Below are positions 35,290 to 44,267 of a stretch of 64,000 nt of DNA, piece after piece. The number at the start of each line of letters is the position of its first letter. Position 1 is the stretch's first letter. The stretch is from JAENVU01 sp038250905 (GTDB lineage Bacteria; Actinomycetota; Acidimicrobiia; IMCC26256; JAENVU01), in the NCBI GenBank assembly GCA_038250905.1, contig JBBSBV010000023.1, forward strand, positions 3,802 through 67,801, read 5' to 3'. The notes beneath the pieces were generated by a model, which worked only from the letters and a program-made list of their open reading frames with translations, searched no databases and was not told the origin of the DNA. A program made the translations under genes and the position numbers.

Positions 35290-37299
35290 CTAGACCCAGG
35301 GATCGTCGGTATCCGGCGCCGCCGGCGGCGCGACCGGCGCGCTCGGTGACGACGTTCCCTTGGCCGGGCCCGGGGTCGTCACGCGCGGGCGCGGCTGGGG
35401 CTTGCGCGACGCCTTCCATGGCATGAGCCGTTGGAGGATCGAGACCTCGCCGGGGTGGGCGTAGCCGTAGCCGTAGCCGTAGTAGCCGTAGTAGCCGTAG
35501 TAGCCCGCCCGCACCCCGTGTTCGGCGCCGACGATGACGACACCGATGACGGTGGCCTCGAGTCGGCGCAGGAGATCCGCCGAGGACACGATGCCGCTGC
35601 GTCGCGTCCAACCCGACCGGGCCAGCAGTACCGAGGCATCGACGCCCAGCGCGAGGTCGGCCGCATCGTTGGCGAGCAGGATCGGCGGCGAGTCGACGAT
35701 GACGAGATCGGCCAACTGCGTCGCCGCCGCGACCGCGGCCTTGGCCACCGCGATCGCGTGACCCGGATCCGACTTGGTCGGCGCGCTCGCCGCGAGCCGG
35801 ACGCCGGGAACCTCGGTCTCCTGGAGAATCGCCTCGAGGTCCTCGGGCTCACAGCTCAGGTCGATGTCGCCCAGGTTCGGGTTGCGGGGCCGGTCGAAGT
35901 ACCGGGTCTGGGTCGGGCGCCGGAAGTCCGCGTCGATGACGATGACCGTGACACCGGTCTCGGCGAACGCGGCGGCGAGGTTGACCACCGAGATCGACTT
36001 TCCTTCCGCCGGTCCCGGCGAGGTGACCAGCAGCGTGCGCAGCGGACGGCCCCGGGTGACGGTCCCGGCACCGGCGACATGACCGTTGCCGTTGCCGTTG
36101 CCATTGCCATTGCCATTGCCATTGCCGTTGCCGTTGCCGGATCCGGGGCTCAGGGCGACGTTCCGGGGATGCCGCTGCCACATCGCGAGCAGCGAGGTCC
36201 GCAACGATCGGTACGCCTCGGCGGTGAGCGATGCCGGTTCGGCCGAGGTCGCCACCTGGAACCGGTCGGCGCGGTCCATCTTCACGACGGGAATCTCGGC
36301 GATCACCGGCATCCGAGCGGCCGACTCCGTCCCGGCGACGTCACGGATGCGGGCGCCGAGCAGTTCGGTGATCACGAGGATCGCGAGGGCGAGGAACAGC
36401 CCGATACCGCCGCCGACGATCATGCGGCTGTTGGGATCGAGTGCAGTACCACCGGCGGACCGGATGATGGCCTCGCGTGTGACGGTGGCCGGTTCGAGGG
36501 TCTTCAGCGGGACCGGGTCGGGGCCCGCCTGGTTCAGCGACGCCAACGACTGGTCGAGTGCGTCCTTCTTGCTCTGCAGGGTGTTGCGGCGGGACTGGAG
36601 CTGCGCCCGCTGAACCGGATCCGTCGCGAACGCGATCTGGGAGTCGATCGACGCGAGCTGGACCTCGGTGATGTCGCGGTCGCCGGTCGTGTTCTTGATC
36701 GAGGCCTGGAATCGGGCCTGGACGCGGGCCTCGAGCGACTTGAGCAGCTCCTCGGCGAAGGCGTTCGCCACCTTCGGGGCGATGTCACGGCCGCCGGTGG
36801 CGCTGATCGCGAGCGCGCCGGTCGCCGGGTCGGGCACGGCCGCCACCGTCGCCTGGTTCAGGATGCTGCCGTTGAAATAGATGGTGATGATGCCCTTACC
36901 GGCACGCACCTTGGGGACCGCCGGATCCGACGCGTTCTGTTGGGTCCGCTGCTGACTGTTGGCCCCGCCACTCGAACTGCCCGAACTCGACGTGCTCGCC
37001 GCGTCCTGCTTCGTGATCGTCGTGGGGAAGGTCGACGCGTTGAGTGTCTTCATCGCCGCGTCCGGGATCGGCCCGATGATGGTCTCGAGCGCATAGCGGT
37101 CGAAGTCGACCCGACCCGACGTCGCGTCGTTGGTCTCGAGGGTGTGCGTCGCCCGGAACGCGACCCTCGGGGCGGTGGCCCTGATCACACTCGACTCGCT
37201 CGGGCGGGTGGCGAACGCGAGGAGTGACCCAATGAGGGCACCAACGACCAAGATCCACCAGCGGCGGCGCAGGATCCTGAGATAGTCGAGTGGTCTCAT
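35290..37299 (-). CDS. Polysaccharide chain-length regulator / BY-kinase (Wzz-Wzc type)
   Basis: The 669-residue protein joins a Wzz domain with two membrane helices (about residues 13-30 and 303-325) and an external coiled-coil region to a cytosolic tyrosine kinase: Walker A SPGPAEGKS (about 427), Walker A' VIVIDADFRRP (about 452) and Walker B LVIVDSPP (about 533). The C-terminal YYGYYGYYGYGYGY (about 597-612) is the usual autophosphorylation cluster. A (Gly-Asn)9 run lies between the second helix and the kinase. The ATG at 37299 begins MRPLDYLRILRRRWW, the typical start. It leads the six-gene operon down to 30323. Confidence 0.9.
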   Translation of the reverse strand: MRPLDYLRILRRRWWILVVGALIGSLLAFATRPSESSVIRATAPRVAFRATHTLETNDATSGRVDFDRYALETIIGPIPDAAMKTLNASTFPTTITKQDAASTSSSGSSSGGANSQQRTQQNASDPAVPKVRAGKGIITIYFNGSILNQATVAAVPDPATGALAISATGGRDIAPKVANAFAEELLKSLEARVQARFQASIKNTTGDRDITEVQLASIDSQIAFATDPVQRAQLQSRRNTLQSKKDALDQSLASLNQAGPDPVPLKTLEPATVTREAIIRSAGGTALDPNSRMIVGGGIGLFLALAILVITELLGARIRDVAGTESAARMPVIAEIPVVKMDRADRFQVATSAEPASLTAEAYRSLRTSLLAMWQRHPRNVALSPGSGNGNGNGNGNGNGNGNGNGHVAGAGTVTRGRPLRTLLVTSPGPAEGKSISVVNLAAAFAETGVTVIVIDADFRRPTQTRYFDRPRNPNLGDIDLSCEPEDLEAILQETEVPGVRLAASAPTKSDPGHAIAVAKAAVAAATQLADLVIVDSPPILLANDAADLALGVDASVLLARSGWTRRSGIVSSADLLRRLEATVIGVVIVGAEHGVRAGYYGYYGYYGYGYGYAHPGEVSILQRLMPWKASRKPQPRPRVTTPGPAKGTSSPSAPVAPPAAPDTDDPWV
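36085..36138. repeat. Nine tandem hexamers coding for (Gly-Asn)9
   Basis: Nine copies of RTTGCC (three GTTGCC, four ATTGCC, two GTTGCC) lie in frame in the BY-kinase gene. They make a flexible Gly-Asn linker between the membrane and kinase parts, and could vary in copy number. Confidence 0.85.
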
Positions 37300-37624
37300 C
37301 GCGTGTGAGCCCCCCCAGGGCCAGGGTGATCGAGACTGGATCGCGGGCCACGGCCAGGTGGCCATCGCAGACGAAGGCCACGCAGTGTAGCCGTCGCCGA
37401 TGCGGTCGATCCATAGGCACCTCGGCCCACCGCACCCGTACAAACACGCTGAAACCCTGACAGTTACCCCCGGTTCGCCTATGAAGGAGCTGAGGCCAGT
37501 TACCACGGAGCGTGGCGATCCAACCGCCGTCGCGTCGACGCGAGGCGGACCGGACCCCGGATGGGCGAGCACCGCTGGCGTCTACGATGCCCGACCTTCC
37601 GCACGTGATCAGGAGGTCGGGGCC
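37300..37624. other. Divergent regulatory region between BY-kinase and deacetylase genes
   Basis: These 325 bases have no convincing gene. A well-formed plus-strand promoter is at 37457-37485 and a second -10-like TACGAT at 37583-37588. Minus-strand signals for the BY-kinase operon must also lie here but I could not pick a clear one; a G-run about 12 bases before its ATG may serve as ribosome site. Confidence 0.55.
37457..37485 (+). promoter_or_regulatory. Sigma-70-type promoter for the deacetylase operon
   Basis: CTGACA (37457-37462) and TATGAA (37480-37485) are separated by exactly 17 bases. Transcription should start near 37492, giving a leader of about 130 bases before the GTG at 37625. 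Confidence 0.6.
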
Positions 37625-38437
37625 GTGCCGACGCTGGCGAAGCAGGCACTGAAGTGGTCGGCGGCAGCCGTCGATCGTGTCGTTTGTCCGCCGAGCGGTG
37701 TCGTGGTCCTCATCTATCACCGCGTCGGCGGCGACTCGGGCCTCGACGTCGACCTCCCGATCGCGACGTTCACGGCCCAGATGGAACAGCTCGCGGCGGG
37801 CGGACGGGTCGTGACCATCGACGAGGCACTCGACCGCCTCGATGGCCCCGCGCCGGTCGGGCCGGCTCCCGTCGTGATCACCTTCGACGACGGGACCGCC
37901 GATTTCGCCGACATCGCCTTTCCCGTCCTGGAGCGCTGTGGATTGCCGTCCACGCTGTACCTCGCGACGGCGTTCGTCGACGAGCGGCGCGACTTCCCCA
38001 ACGCGGGCCGTCCCCTCTCGTGGTCGGCGCTCCAGGACGTGCATGCGACGGGACGGGTCACGGTCGGGTCCCACACCCACACCCATGCGCTCCTCGACCG
38101 ACTTCCACCGAGCGAGATCGACACCGAACTCGACCTCGCCGACGACCTCATCGAAACCCACCTCGGCACGCGCCCGCGCCACTTCGCGTATCCGAAGGCC
38201 GTGGCCGGTTCGTCGCCCGCCGACGCCGCGGCCCGCGCCCGGTACCGGTCGGCGGCGCTCGCCGGGACCCACGCCAACCGCTTCGGTGCGACCGACCCTC
38301 ACCGCCTCGCGCGGAGTCCCGTGCAATGCAGCGACGGGACGCGCTATTTCGCGGCCAAGCTCGCGGGCGGGATGCGGTTCGAAGACGTACTCCGGGTGAC
38401 CGCGAACCGATGGCGCTACCGGGACGCCACCGGATGA
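37625..38437 (+). CDS. Polysaccharide deacetylase (NodB homology domain)
   Basis: The 270-residue protein has the NodB motifs: LIYHRV near residue 29, TFDDG at 86-90 (catalytic base and metal Asp), and SHTHTHALL with His150/152/154 for the metal. These enzymes remove N-acetyl groups from sugars. There is no clear signal peptide, so it may act inside the cell or at the membrane. GTG at 37625 has a perfect AGGAGG (37611-37616) at ideal spacing; the longer frame from 37400 would include the promoter. The stop overlaps the GT4 start as ATGA. Confidence 0.88.
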   Translation: MPTLAKQALKWSAAAVDRVVCPPSGVVVLIYHRVGGDSGLDVDLPIATFTAQMEQLAAGGRVVTIDEALDRLDGPAPVGPAPVVITFDDGTADFADIAFPVLERCGLPSTLYLATAFVDERRDFPNAGRPLSWSALQDVHATGRVTVGSHTHTHALLDRLPPSEIDTELDLADDLIETHLGTRPRHFAYPKAVAGSSPADAAARARYRSAALAGTHANRFGATDPHRLARSPVQCSDGTRYFAAKLAGGMRFEDVLRVTANRWRYRDATG

Positions 38438-39606
38438 CCCGACGCCTGGTCCACGTCACGACCACGGACATGAGCCTCGAACTGTTGCTCGGCCCGCAAC
38501 TCGCCGCGTTCGTCGCTGCCGGGTACGAGGTGATCGGGGCCTCGGCGCCGGGTCGCTACGTCGACGCGATCGAAGCGCGGGGCGTCCGCCACGTCCCGCT
38601 CACTCACGCGACCCGCTCGATGGCGCCCCGTCACGACCTCGCCGCGTGGTTCGAGCTCCGGCGGTTGTTCACCGATCTCCGACCGGACATCGTCCACACC
38701 CACAACCCGAAGCCCGGCGTCTACGGCCGACTCGCGGCACGGGCCGCCGGGGTCCCTGCGATCGTCAACACCGTGCACGGCCTCTACGCGACTCCGGACG
38801 ACCCGTTCGTGAAACGCGCGGTGGTGTACTCGCTCGAGCGCCTCGCCGCCGCCGCGTCGGACGCCGAACTGGTCCAGAACCCGGAGGACATCCCGACGTT
38901 GCGATCGTTGCGGGTCCCCGAAGCCAAGCTCACGGTGCTGGGGAACGGAGTGGATCTCGATCGCTTCCGACCCGATCGGATCGGTCCCGCCCGGCGCGCC
39001 GAACTCCGCGCCGAGTGGGGCGCCGGACCGGACGACATCGTGTGTGGCGCGGTCGGTCGACTCGTCTGGGAGAAGGGCTACCGCGAACTGTTCGCCGCCG
39101 CGACCCGGCTCCGCGGGCACCACCCGCGCGTGCGCTTCGTCGTCGTCGGCGGTCTCGACGAGGCGAAGTCCGACCAACTGTCCCGCGCCGATCTCGACGC
39201 AGTCGGTGCGCAGGCCGACATCACGTTCCTCGGACTCCGCGACGACGTCGAGGACCTGTATCCCGCGATGGATCTCTACGTCCTCGCGTCCCACCGCGAG
39301 GGCTTCCCCCGTTCCGCGATGGAAGCGGCCGCGTCCGGGCTCCCCGTGATCGCAACCGACATCCGCGGCTGCCGGCAGGTGGTCGCGCCGGGCGCGACCG
39401 GCGTCCTGGTGCCGCCGCGCGCCCCGGATGCCCTGGCCACGGCCATCGCGTCGATCGCCGACGACGAACCGCGCCGCATCGCGATGGGACGGGCCGCGCG
39501 GGCCAAGGCGCGCGCCGAGTTCGACGATCGGACCATCGTCGACATCACGCTGGGCACCTACGACCGCCTGCTGGCCCGACCGTCGCGTCGGAGCACCGCC
39601 CGATGA
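38434..39606 (+). CDS. GT4 family glycosyltransferase
   Basis: The 390-residue GT-B enzyme starts RLVHVTTTDMSLELLLGPQL and has HTHNPKPGVYGRLAAR plus VNTVHGLY, a combination typical of capsule GT4 enzymes acting on undecaprenyl-linked sugars (PglA/fucosyl-like). The donor site is EGFPRSAMEAAASGLPVIATDI with E-x7-E. The ATG at 38434 overlaps the deacetylase stop. At its 3' end a 6-codon mini-ORF bridges to the acetyltransferase gene. Confidence 0.88.
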   Translation: MTRRLVHVTTTDMSLELLLGPQLAAFVAAGYEVIGASAPGRYVDAIEARGVRHVPLTHATRSMAPRHDLAAWFELRRLFTDLRPDIVHTHNPKPGVYGRLAARAAGVPAIVNTVHGLYATPDDPFVKRAVVYSLERLAAAASDAELVQNPEDIPTLRSLRVPEAKLTVLGNGVDLDRFRPDRIGPARRAELRAEWGAGPDDIVCGAVGRLVWEKGYRELFAAATRLRGHHPRVRFVVVGGLDEAKSDQLSRADLDAVGAQADITFLGLRDDVEDLYPAMDLYVLASHREGFPRSAMEAAASGLPVIATDIRGCRQVVAPGATGVLVPPRAPDALATAIASIADDEPRRIAMGRAARAKARAEFDDRTIVDITLGTYDRLLARPSRRSTAR

Positions 39607-39623
39607 CCGTGACCGCCCGATGA
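39603..39623 (+). other. Six-codon mini-ORF linking two genes
   Basis: ATG at 39603 overlaps the GT4 stop (ATGA), encodes Met-Thr-Val-Thr-Ala-Arg, and its TGA overlaps the next ATG at 39620. The sequence GATGACCGT occurs twice 17 bases apart, so it probably arose by a short tandem duplication of the start region. It could relay terminating ribosomes or be a harmless remnant. Confidence 0.5.
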
Positions 39624-40201
39624 CCGTCCGTGACGCGACCGAAGCCGACATCCCCCGCGTGGCCGAGTTGCACGCGACCCGGATCAGCGAGGGGTTCCTC
39701 AGCAGTCTCGGCCTCCCGTTCCTGCGCCGCCTGTACCGCCGGGTCGCGCGGACTCCGGATTCGTTCCTGCTCGTCGACGAGCGCGACGCCATGGTGGCGG
39801 GGTTCGTCGCCGGAGTCGCCGATCTCTCGGCGCTGTACCGCACGTTCCTCCTCCGCGACGGCGTGATCGCCGCCGTCGCCGCCGCGCCGCGCGTGGTCCG
39901 GGCGGTGCCGCGCGTGATCGAGACGCTCAAGTACCCCACCACCACTGCAGACCTGCCGACCGCGGAGATCCTCGCGGTGGCAGTGGACCCCGCGCGGTCC
40001 GGCCAGGGCATCGGCACCGCGCTCGTCCGGGCCGCGACGGCGGAGTTCGCACAGCGTTCCATCACCGCGGCCAAGGTGGTCACCACCGCCGACAACCACG
40101 CCGCGATCGCGATGTACGAGGCCGCCGGATACCGGGCGGCCGCCGGCCTCGAGATGCACCCCGGCCGCGAATCGAAGGTGCTGGTGTGGACGGCCTCGTA
40201 G
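39620..40201 (+). CDS. GNAT-family N-acetyltransferase
   Basis: The 193-residue protein starts MTVRDATEADIPRVAELH and has the acetyl-CoA site ILAVAVDPARSGQGIGTALV near residues 115-134, then TADNHAAIAMYEAAGYR, the usual GNAT ending. It probably acetylates an amino sugar or small amine. Membership in an operon with deacetylase, GT4 and a sugar-phosphate transferase suggests it edits a sugar. The stop overlaps the next gene by 16 bases. Confidence 0.85.
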   Translation: MTVRDATEADIPRVAELHATRISEGFLSSLGLPFLRRLYRRVARTPDSFLLVDERDAMVAGFVAGVADLSALYRTFLLRDGVIAAVAAAPRVVRAVPRVIETLKYPTTTADLPTAEILAVAVDPARSGQGIGTALVRAATAEFAQRSITAAKVVTTADNHAAIAMYEAAGYRAAAGLEMHPGRESKVLVWTAS

Positions 40202-41148
40202 CGCTGGTGATCGGTCTGATCGGCGGCCTGGCCCTGACCCCGGCGGCGCGCCGCATCGCGATCGCGTTCGACATCGTCGACCGTCCGGGCGAGTTGAAAC
40301 CCCAGCGCATCCCGGTCGCGTACCTCGGCGGCGTCGCGGTCGCGCTCGCCGCCGCGAGCGGCGCCATCCTCGGCGGCCGCCCACTCGTGCTCCTTCCGAT
40401 GGCCGCCGCGCTCCTCCTCGGACTGGCCGACGACCTCCGGCCGCTGGCGGTCACCGTGCGGATCGCAGTCGAACTCGCGATCGCCGCGGTCAGTGCCCTC
40501 GTCGTCCCCGGCCCGATCATCGCCCGGGTCGCGACCGCGGTCCTCGTGCTCGGACTCCTCAACGCGGTCAACCTCCTCGACGGCCAGGACGGCCTCGCGG
40601 CCGGGGTCGGCGTCGTCATCGGTGTGGCATTCGCGTTCCTCGGCGGCGCCGCGACCCCCGTCGGTCTCGGACTCGCCGGCGCGTTGCTGGGGTTCCTCGT
40701 CCTCAACCGCCCACCGGCGCGCATCTACCTCGGTGACGCCGGCGCGTACTTCGTCGGTACCACCGTCGCGCTCCTCCCGGCCCTGACCCGGCACGCCGGA
40801 ACGCGCTGGTCCATCTGGTGGGCCGTGCCGCTCCTCGTCGCGGTGCCCGTCGCCGACACTGCGATCGCGATCCTGCGGCGGCTCCGCGCGCACCGGCCGC
40901 TGCTCAGTGGCGACCGGAGTCACGTCTACGACCAGATGGTCGACCGGGGATCGAGCATCGGCCGCTCGACCGCGGTCTGTGTCGCGGCGCAGGTGCTCCT
41001 CGGCGCGATCGGTCTCGCCGCCACGCAGGCTGTGCCGGGCGCCGCGTTGGCCATCACCGTCGGCACCGCTTTCGTCGTCGCCCTCGTCGTCGGGCGGGCC
41101 GGGTTCCTCACGACGGCGAGCGACTCCGACGCCGACCGGCCGAACTAG
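40186..41148 (+). CDS. WecA/MraY-like undecaprenyl-phosphate sugar-1-phosphate transferase
   Basis: The 320-residue membrane protein has about nine helices and the family motifs: LGLADDLRPL (DD for Mg), NAVNLLDGQDGLAAG, and RIYLGDAGAYFVG, with a final cytosolic DRSHVYDQMVDRG loop replacing the WecA HIH. It starts glycan assembly by moving a sugar-1-phosphate (often GlcNAc-type) from UDP onto undecaprenyl phosphate. The start is GTG at 40186, inside the GNAT gene end. The 3' end overlaps the opposite-strand gene by 41 bases. Confidence 0.88.
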   Translation: MDGLVALVIGLIGGLALTPAARRIAIAFDIVDRPGELKPQRIPVAYLGGVAVALAAASGAILGGRPLVLLPMAAALLLGLADDLRPLAVTVRIAVELAIAAVSALVVPGPIIARVATAVLVLGLLNAVNLLDGQDGLAAGVGVVIGVAFAFLGGAATPVGLGLAGALLGFLVLNRPPARIYLGDAGAYFVGTTVALLPALTRHAGTRWSIWWAVPLLVAVPVADTAIAILRRLRAHRPLLSGDRSHVYDQMVDRGSSIGRSTAVCVAAQVLLGAIGLAATQAVPGAALAITVGTAFVVALVVGRAGFLTTASDSDADRPN

Positions 41149-42091
41149 GCGACCCGCGCGGGCGGAGTCGCTTGGAGACGCGCACGATGCCGCCGATCCC
41201 GATCGCGATCGGGATCGCAGGGACGAGGAGCACGAACGCGTTGCCGCCGGTCTCGGCGAACCCGGCGACCCGCGACGCGTACCCCACGACGAGGACCTGC
41301 GCTCCGACGACGCACCACTCGAACGCGCCGAGTCCGAGCGATCGGGACAACGACGCGATCCGGCCCTTCGCCAGCATCCGGCCGATCGGTTCGACCACGA
41401 ACAGTCCGAGCGACGCGACCGCGCCGACGATCGAGCCGGGCCGGCCCCGGCCCTCGAACGCCGCGGCCCAGACGAACAACGCGATCGCGGCGCTGATCCC
41501 GCCGGCGCCCATGCGGCTGAACCGTTTGGGCCAACCGGTGAACGCCAGGGGGGCCGCCGCACCGATGAGCGGACGGATCCGTTCGGTGTCCGGGACGGTC
41601 CAGTAGAGCCCGGCCACGGTGATCAGCCAGAGCACCGGTCCGAGTCCGAGACGCGCACTCCGCCGGTCGAGATCGGCCGCGAGGGGTGAGGCGACGACGA
41701 TCGTCAGGATCACCAGATTCTGTGACCACGACGGGCCCGGGAAGTCATTCGACACGCCGACCAGCACGGCGCCCGGGATCGCGAGGACGGCACCGATGAT
41801 CTTGGGGTTCGGCGTCCGGTCCGCCAGTTCCCCGGCCACGAACAGCGCGGCGAGGCCCCAGAGCATCCCGGCCGGGAAGGTGTCGATCTGCTGATAGCCG
41901 AACGCGCCGCCGATCACGATGAGGCATGCGACCACCCACGCCGGCCCGGTCAACCCCAGGGGCGCATGGCTGCGCCGCGGCAGCTTGGTGATGCCGAATC
42001 CGAGGGCCATCACCACGGCGGTCAGCGCCAACCCGACGGCGAATCCGTCCCGGAACCCTTGGAAATCGATGAGCGTCGTGAACGGACTCAT
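41108..42091 (-). CDS. Membrane protein of unknown function
   Basis: The 327-residue protein has about eight to ten hydrophobic segments, starting after MSPFTTLIDFQGFRDGF, and a basic Arg/Ser C-terminal tail. I see no catalytic motif and recognise no family. It may be a glycan-locus accessory protein. Its 3' end overlaps the WecA-like gene by 41 bases in convergent orientation. It is divergent from the CapD-like gene. Confidence 0.6.
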   Translation of the reverse strand: MSPFTTLIDFQGFRDGFAVGLALTAVVMALGFGITKLPRRSHAPLGLTGPAWVVACLIVIGGAFGYQQIDTFPAGMLWGLAALFVAGELADRTPNPKIIGAVLAIPGAVLVGVSNDFPGPSWSQNLVILTIVVASPLAADLDRRSARLGLGPVLWLITVAGLYWTVPDTERIRPLIGAAAPLAFTGWPKRFSRMGAGGISAAIALFVWAAAFEGRGRPGSIVGAVASLGLFVVEPIGRMLAKGRIASLSRSLGLGAFEWCVVGAQVLVVGYASRVAGFAETGGNAFVLLVPAIPIAIGIGGIVRVSKRLRPRGSPSSAGRRRSRSPS

Positions 42092-42205
42092 GCCCGGTAA
42101 CGCCGACGAGCAGGGGGCCGATCGGCCCAGGTCGCTCCGATTTCCCCAATTTTTGCCACGGTCGGTGATTCTTTCTCTTGCATTCGGCCACGAAATGCAG
42201 CCACA

Positions 42206-44209
42206 ATGTCGCCCTTATCCATGGCGGCTGGGGGGCCGGGTGCACGACGCGGAGCGAGCGTACACGGGGCGTCGCAGCCCTTCCGGGTGCTGCATCTGAT
42301 GTCGGTATCAGGAGTTCTGCGAGCGCCAGTGGAGAAACTGCGGACGAGCAAACGCCTGGCGCGCATGAGCGCCGACTGCCTCGTCTGGGTCGTTGCCCTG
42401 TACGCAGCCTCGCTGCTCCGCCTCGACTTCGATGTCACCCGCGTGCAGGACTTCAACCTCGCGGTGCTGTTCCTGCCCGCCATCGTGCTGCAGGCGGCCA
42501 CGGGATACTGGACCGGCCTCTACCGCGGCTGGTGGGTCAACGGATCGTTCGAGGAGGTCGCGGCCCTCGCCCGCGCCACGGTGGTCTCCACCCTGGCCCT
42601 GGCCGCCATCGACCTCGTCGTTCCCGGCGACCGTCCGGCACCGATCAGCGCGGTCATCGGCGCCGGCATCATCGCATTCGTCGGTATGGGCGGCGCCCGG
42701 TACATCGCCCGGCAACTCCTCGAACAGCAGCGCCGCTCGCTCGCACACGACCGCGAACGGGCCATCATCTTCGGTGCCGGCGACGGCGGCGAGCGCACCA
42801 TCCGCGCCATGCTCTTCGACTCCGACAGCCCGTACGTGCCCGTCGCGCTGCTCGACGACGACCCCCGCAAGCGCAACCTCACCATCCGCGGGGTCCGGGT
42901 TCTGGGCGACCGCTCCAACATCGCCGCGATCGCCGAACGGGTGGGGGCCAAGACCCTCATCATGGCGGTGCCCACCGGCGACGGCGCCCTCGTCCGTGAA
43001 CTGTCGCGGGACGCGCGTGCCGCGGGTCTCGACGTCAAGGTCGTGCCCTCCGTCCGGGAGTTGCTCGGCGGTGAGGTCCGCGTCGGCGACCTGCGTGAGC
43101 CCACCGAGGCCGACCTCCTCGGCCGCCACAAAGTGGAGACCGATCTCCAGAGCGTCTCCGACTACATCCGCGGCCGGACCGTCGTCGTCACCGGGGCCGG
43201 CGGTTCGATCGGCTCGGAACTCTGCCGTCAGCTCTCCGCGTTCGCCCCGGGTCGGCTCGTGATGATCGACCGCGACGAGTCGGGCCTGCACGGGGTGCAG
43301 CTCTCGCTCGAGGGCCGGGCCCTGCTCGACTCCGATTCCCTGATCCTGCTCGACATCCGCGACCGCGTCCGCGTCGCCCGGCTCTTCGCCGAGATCAAGC
43401 CCGACGTCGTGTTCCACGCGGCGGCGCTCAAGCACCTGCCGCTGCTGCAGTCCCATCCGTCGGAGGCCCTCAAGAGCAACGTCTGGGGCACCCTCAGCGT
43501 GCTGGACGCCGCCGCCGGCGCCGGCGTCACCCACTTCGTCAACATCTCCACCGACAAGGCCGCCAACGCCGCCAGTGTCCTCGGCTACTCGAAGCGGATC
43601 GCCGAGGCGCTCACGTCTTCGTTCGGTCAGCGCCACGAGGGTCGGTACCTCAGCGTACGGTTCGGCAATGTGCTCGGCAGCCGGGGCTCCGTGCTCACCG
43701 CCTTCCGCTCCCAGATCGCCAAGGGCGGCCCGCTGACGGTCACCCACCCCGAGGTCACCCGGTACTTCATGACCATCGAGGAAGCCGTGCAGTTGGTGAT
43801 CCAGGCCGGCGCGATCGGTGGCGACGGACACGCCCTGGTCCTCGACATGGGCGAGCCGGTCAAGATCTACGACGTCGCCCGCCAACTGGCATCGGCCCGT
43901 ACCGCGGACATCGCCATCGAGTTCACCGGGCTCCGCCCGGGCGAGAAGATGCATGAAGATCTCTTCTGCTCGGCCGAGACCCCGACCCGCAGCGCCCACG
44001 AGCTGATCCGCTACGTCGACGTCCCGCCCCTCGAGCCCGACCTCGTGCGCGACCTCGACCCCACCGGGACCCACACCGACGTGATCGAGATCCTGGTCGG
44101 CCTGGTGCGCGACATCGACGAGCGCACCACGCTGGTCTGCAGCGAGACCGCTTCGATCGAGGTCGACCTGATCGAAGCGGAGATGGAAGGCCGGGCGGCC
44201 GGCTTCTAG
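42206..44209 (+). CDS. WbpM/CapD-like nucleotide-sugar 4,6-dehydratase
   Basis: The 667-residue protein has four N-terminal membrane helices (about residues 50-165), a first Rossmann domain (IIFGAGDGGERTIRAM), then the catalytic SDR domain with VVVTGAGGSIGSELC near residue 330, ISTDKAANAASVLGYSKRIAE, and VRFGNVLGSRGSVL. These enzymes dehydrate UDP-GlcNAc-type sugars to 4-keto-6-deoxy forms, the first step to bacillosamine/QuiNAc-like residues. The start is unsure: ATG at 42206 has no ribosome site, and ATG at 42299 would remove 31 non-conserved residues. Confidence 0.85.
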   Translation: MSPLSMAAGGPGARRGASVHGASQPFRVLHLMSVSGVLRAPVEKLRTSKRLARMSADCLVWVVALYAASLLRLDFDVTRVQDFNLAVLFLPAIVLQAATGYWTGLYRGWWVNGSFEEVAALARATVVSTLALAAIDLVVPGDRPAPISAVIGAGIIAFVGMGGARYIARQLLEQQRRSLAHDRERAIIFGAGDGGERTIRAMLFDSDSPYVPVALLDDDPRKRNLTIRGVRVLGDRSNIAAIAERVGAKTLIMAVPTGDGALVRELSRDARAAGLDVKVVPSVRELLGGEVRVGDLREPTEADLLGRHKVETDLQSVSDYIRGRTVVVTGAGGSIGSELCRQLSAFAPGRLVMIDRDESGLHGVQLSLEGRALLDSDSLILLDIRDRVRVARLFAEIKPDVVFHAAALKHLPLLQSHPSEALKSNVWGTLSVLDAAAGAGVTHFVNISTDKAANAASVLGYSKRIAEALTSSFGQRHEGRYLSVRFGNVLGSRGSVLTAFRSQIAKGGPLTVTHPEVTRYFMTIEEAVQLVIQAGAIGGDGHALVLDMGEPVKIYDVARQLASARTADIAIEFTGLRPGEKMHEDLFCSAETPTRSAHELIRYVDVPPLEPDLVRDLDPTGTHTDVIEILVGLVRDIDERTTLVCSETASIEVDLIEAEMEGRAAGF

Positions 44210-44267
44210 CCCGGGCTCGCTCCATTCCCGTCGCCATGGCGCGGCGCGGTGCCGGTCACGCCTCTCC

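Noticed and set aside
35461..35505. TAGCCG tandem repeat as a possible noncoding repeat element
   Set aside because: It encodes the Tyr-rich C-terminal phosphorylation cluster of the BY-kinase, which explains it.
36085..36138. Short regular repeats resembling a CRISPR array
   Set aside because: They are 6-base units in frame within a gene, without spacers or cas genes.
38416..41562. A 1,048-residue open frame on the minus strand
   Set aside because: It runs antisense to four well-supported genes (deacetylase end, GT4, GNAT, WecA-like) and is Arg/Glu-rich with no motifs, as expected of a GC-rich shadow frame.
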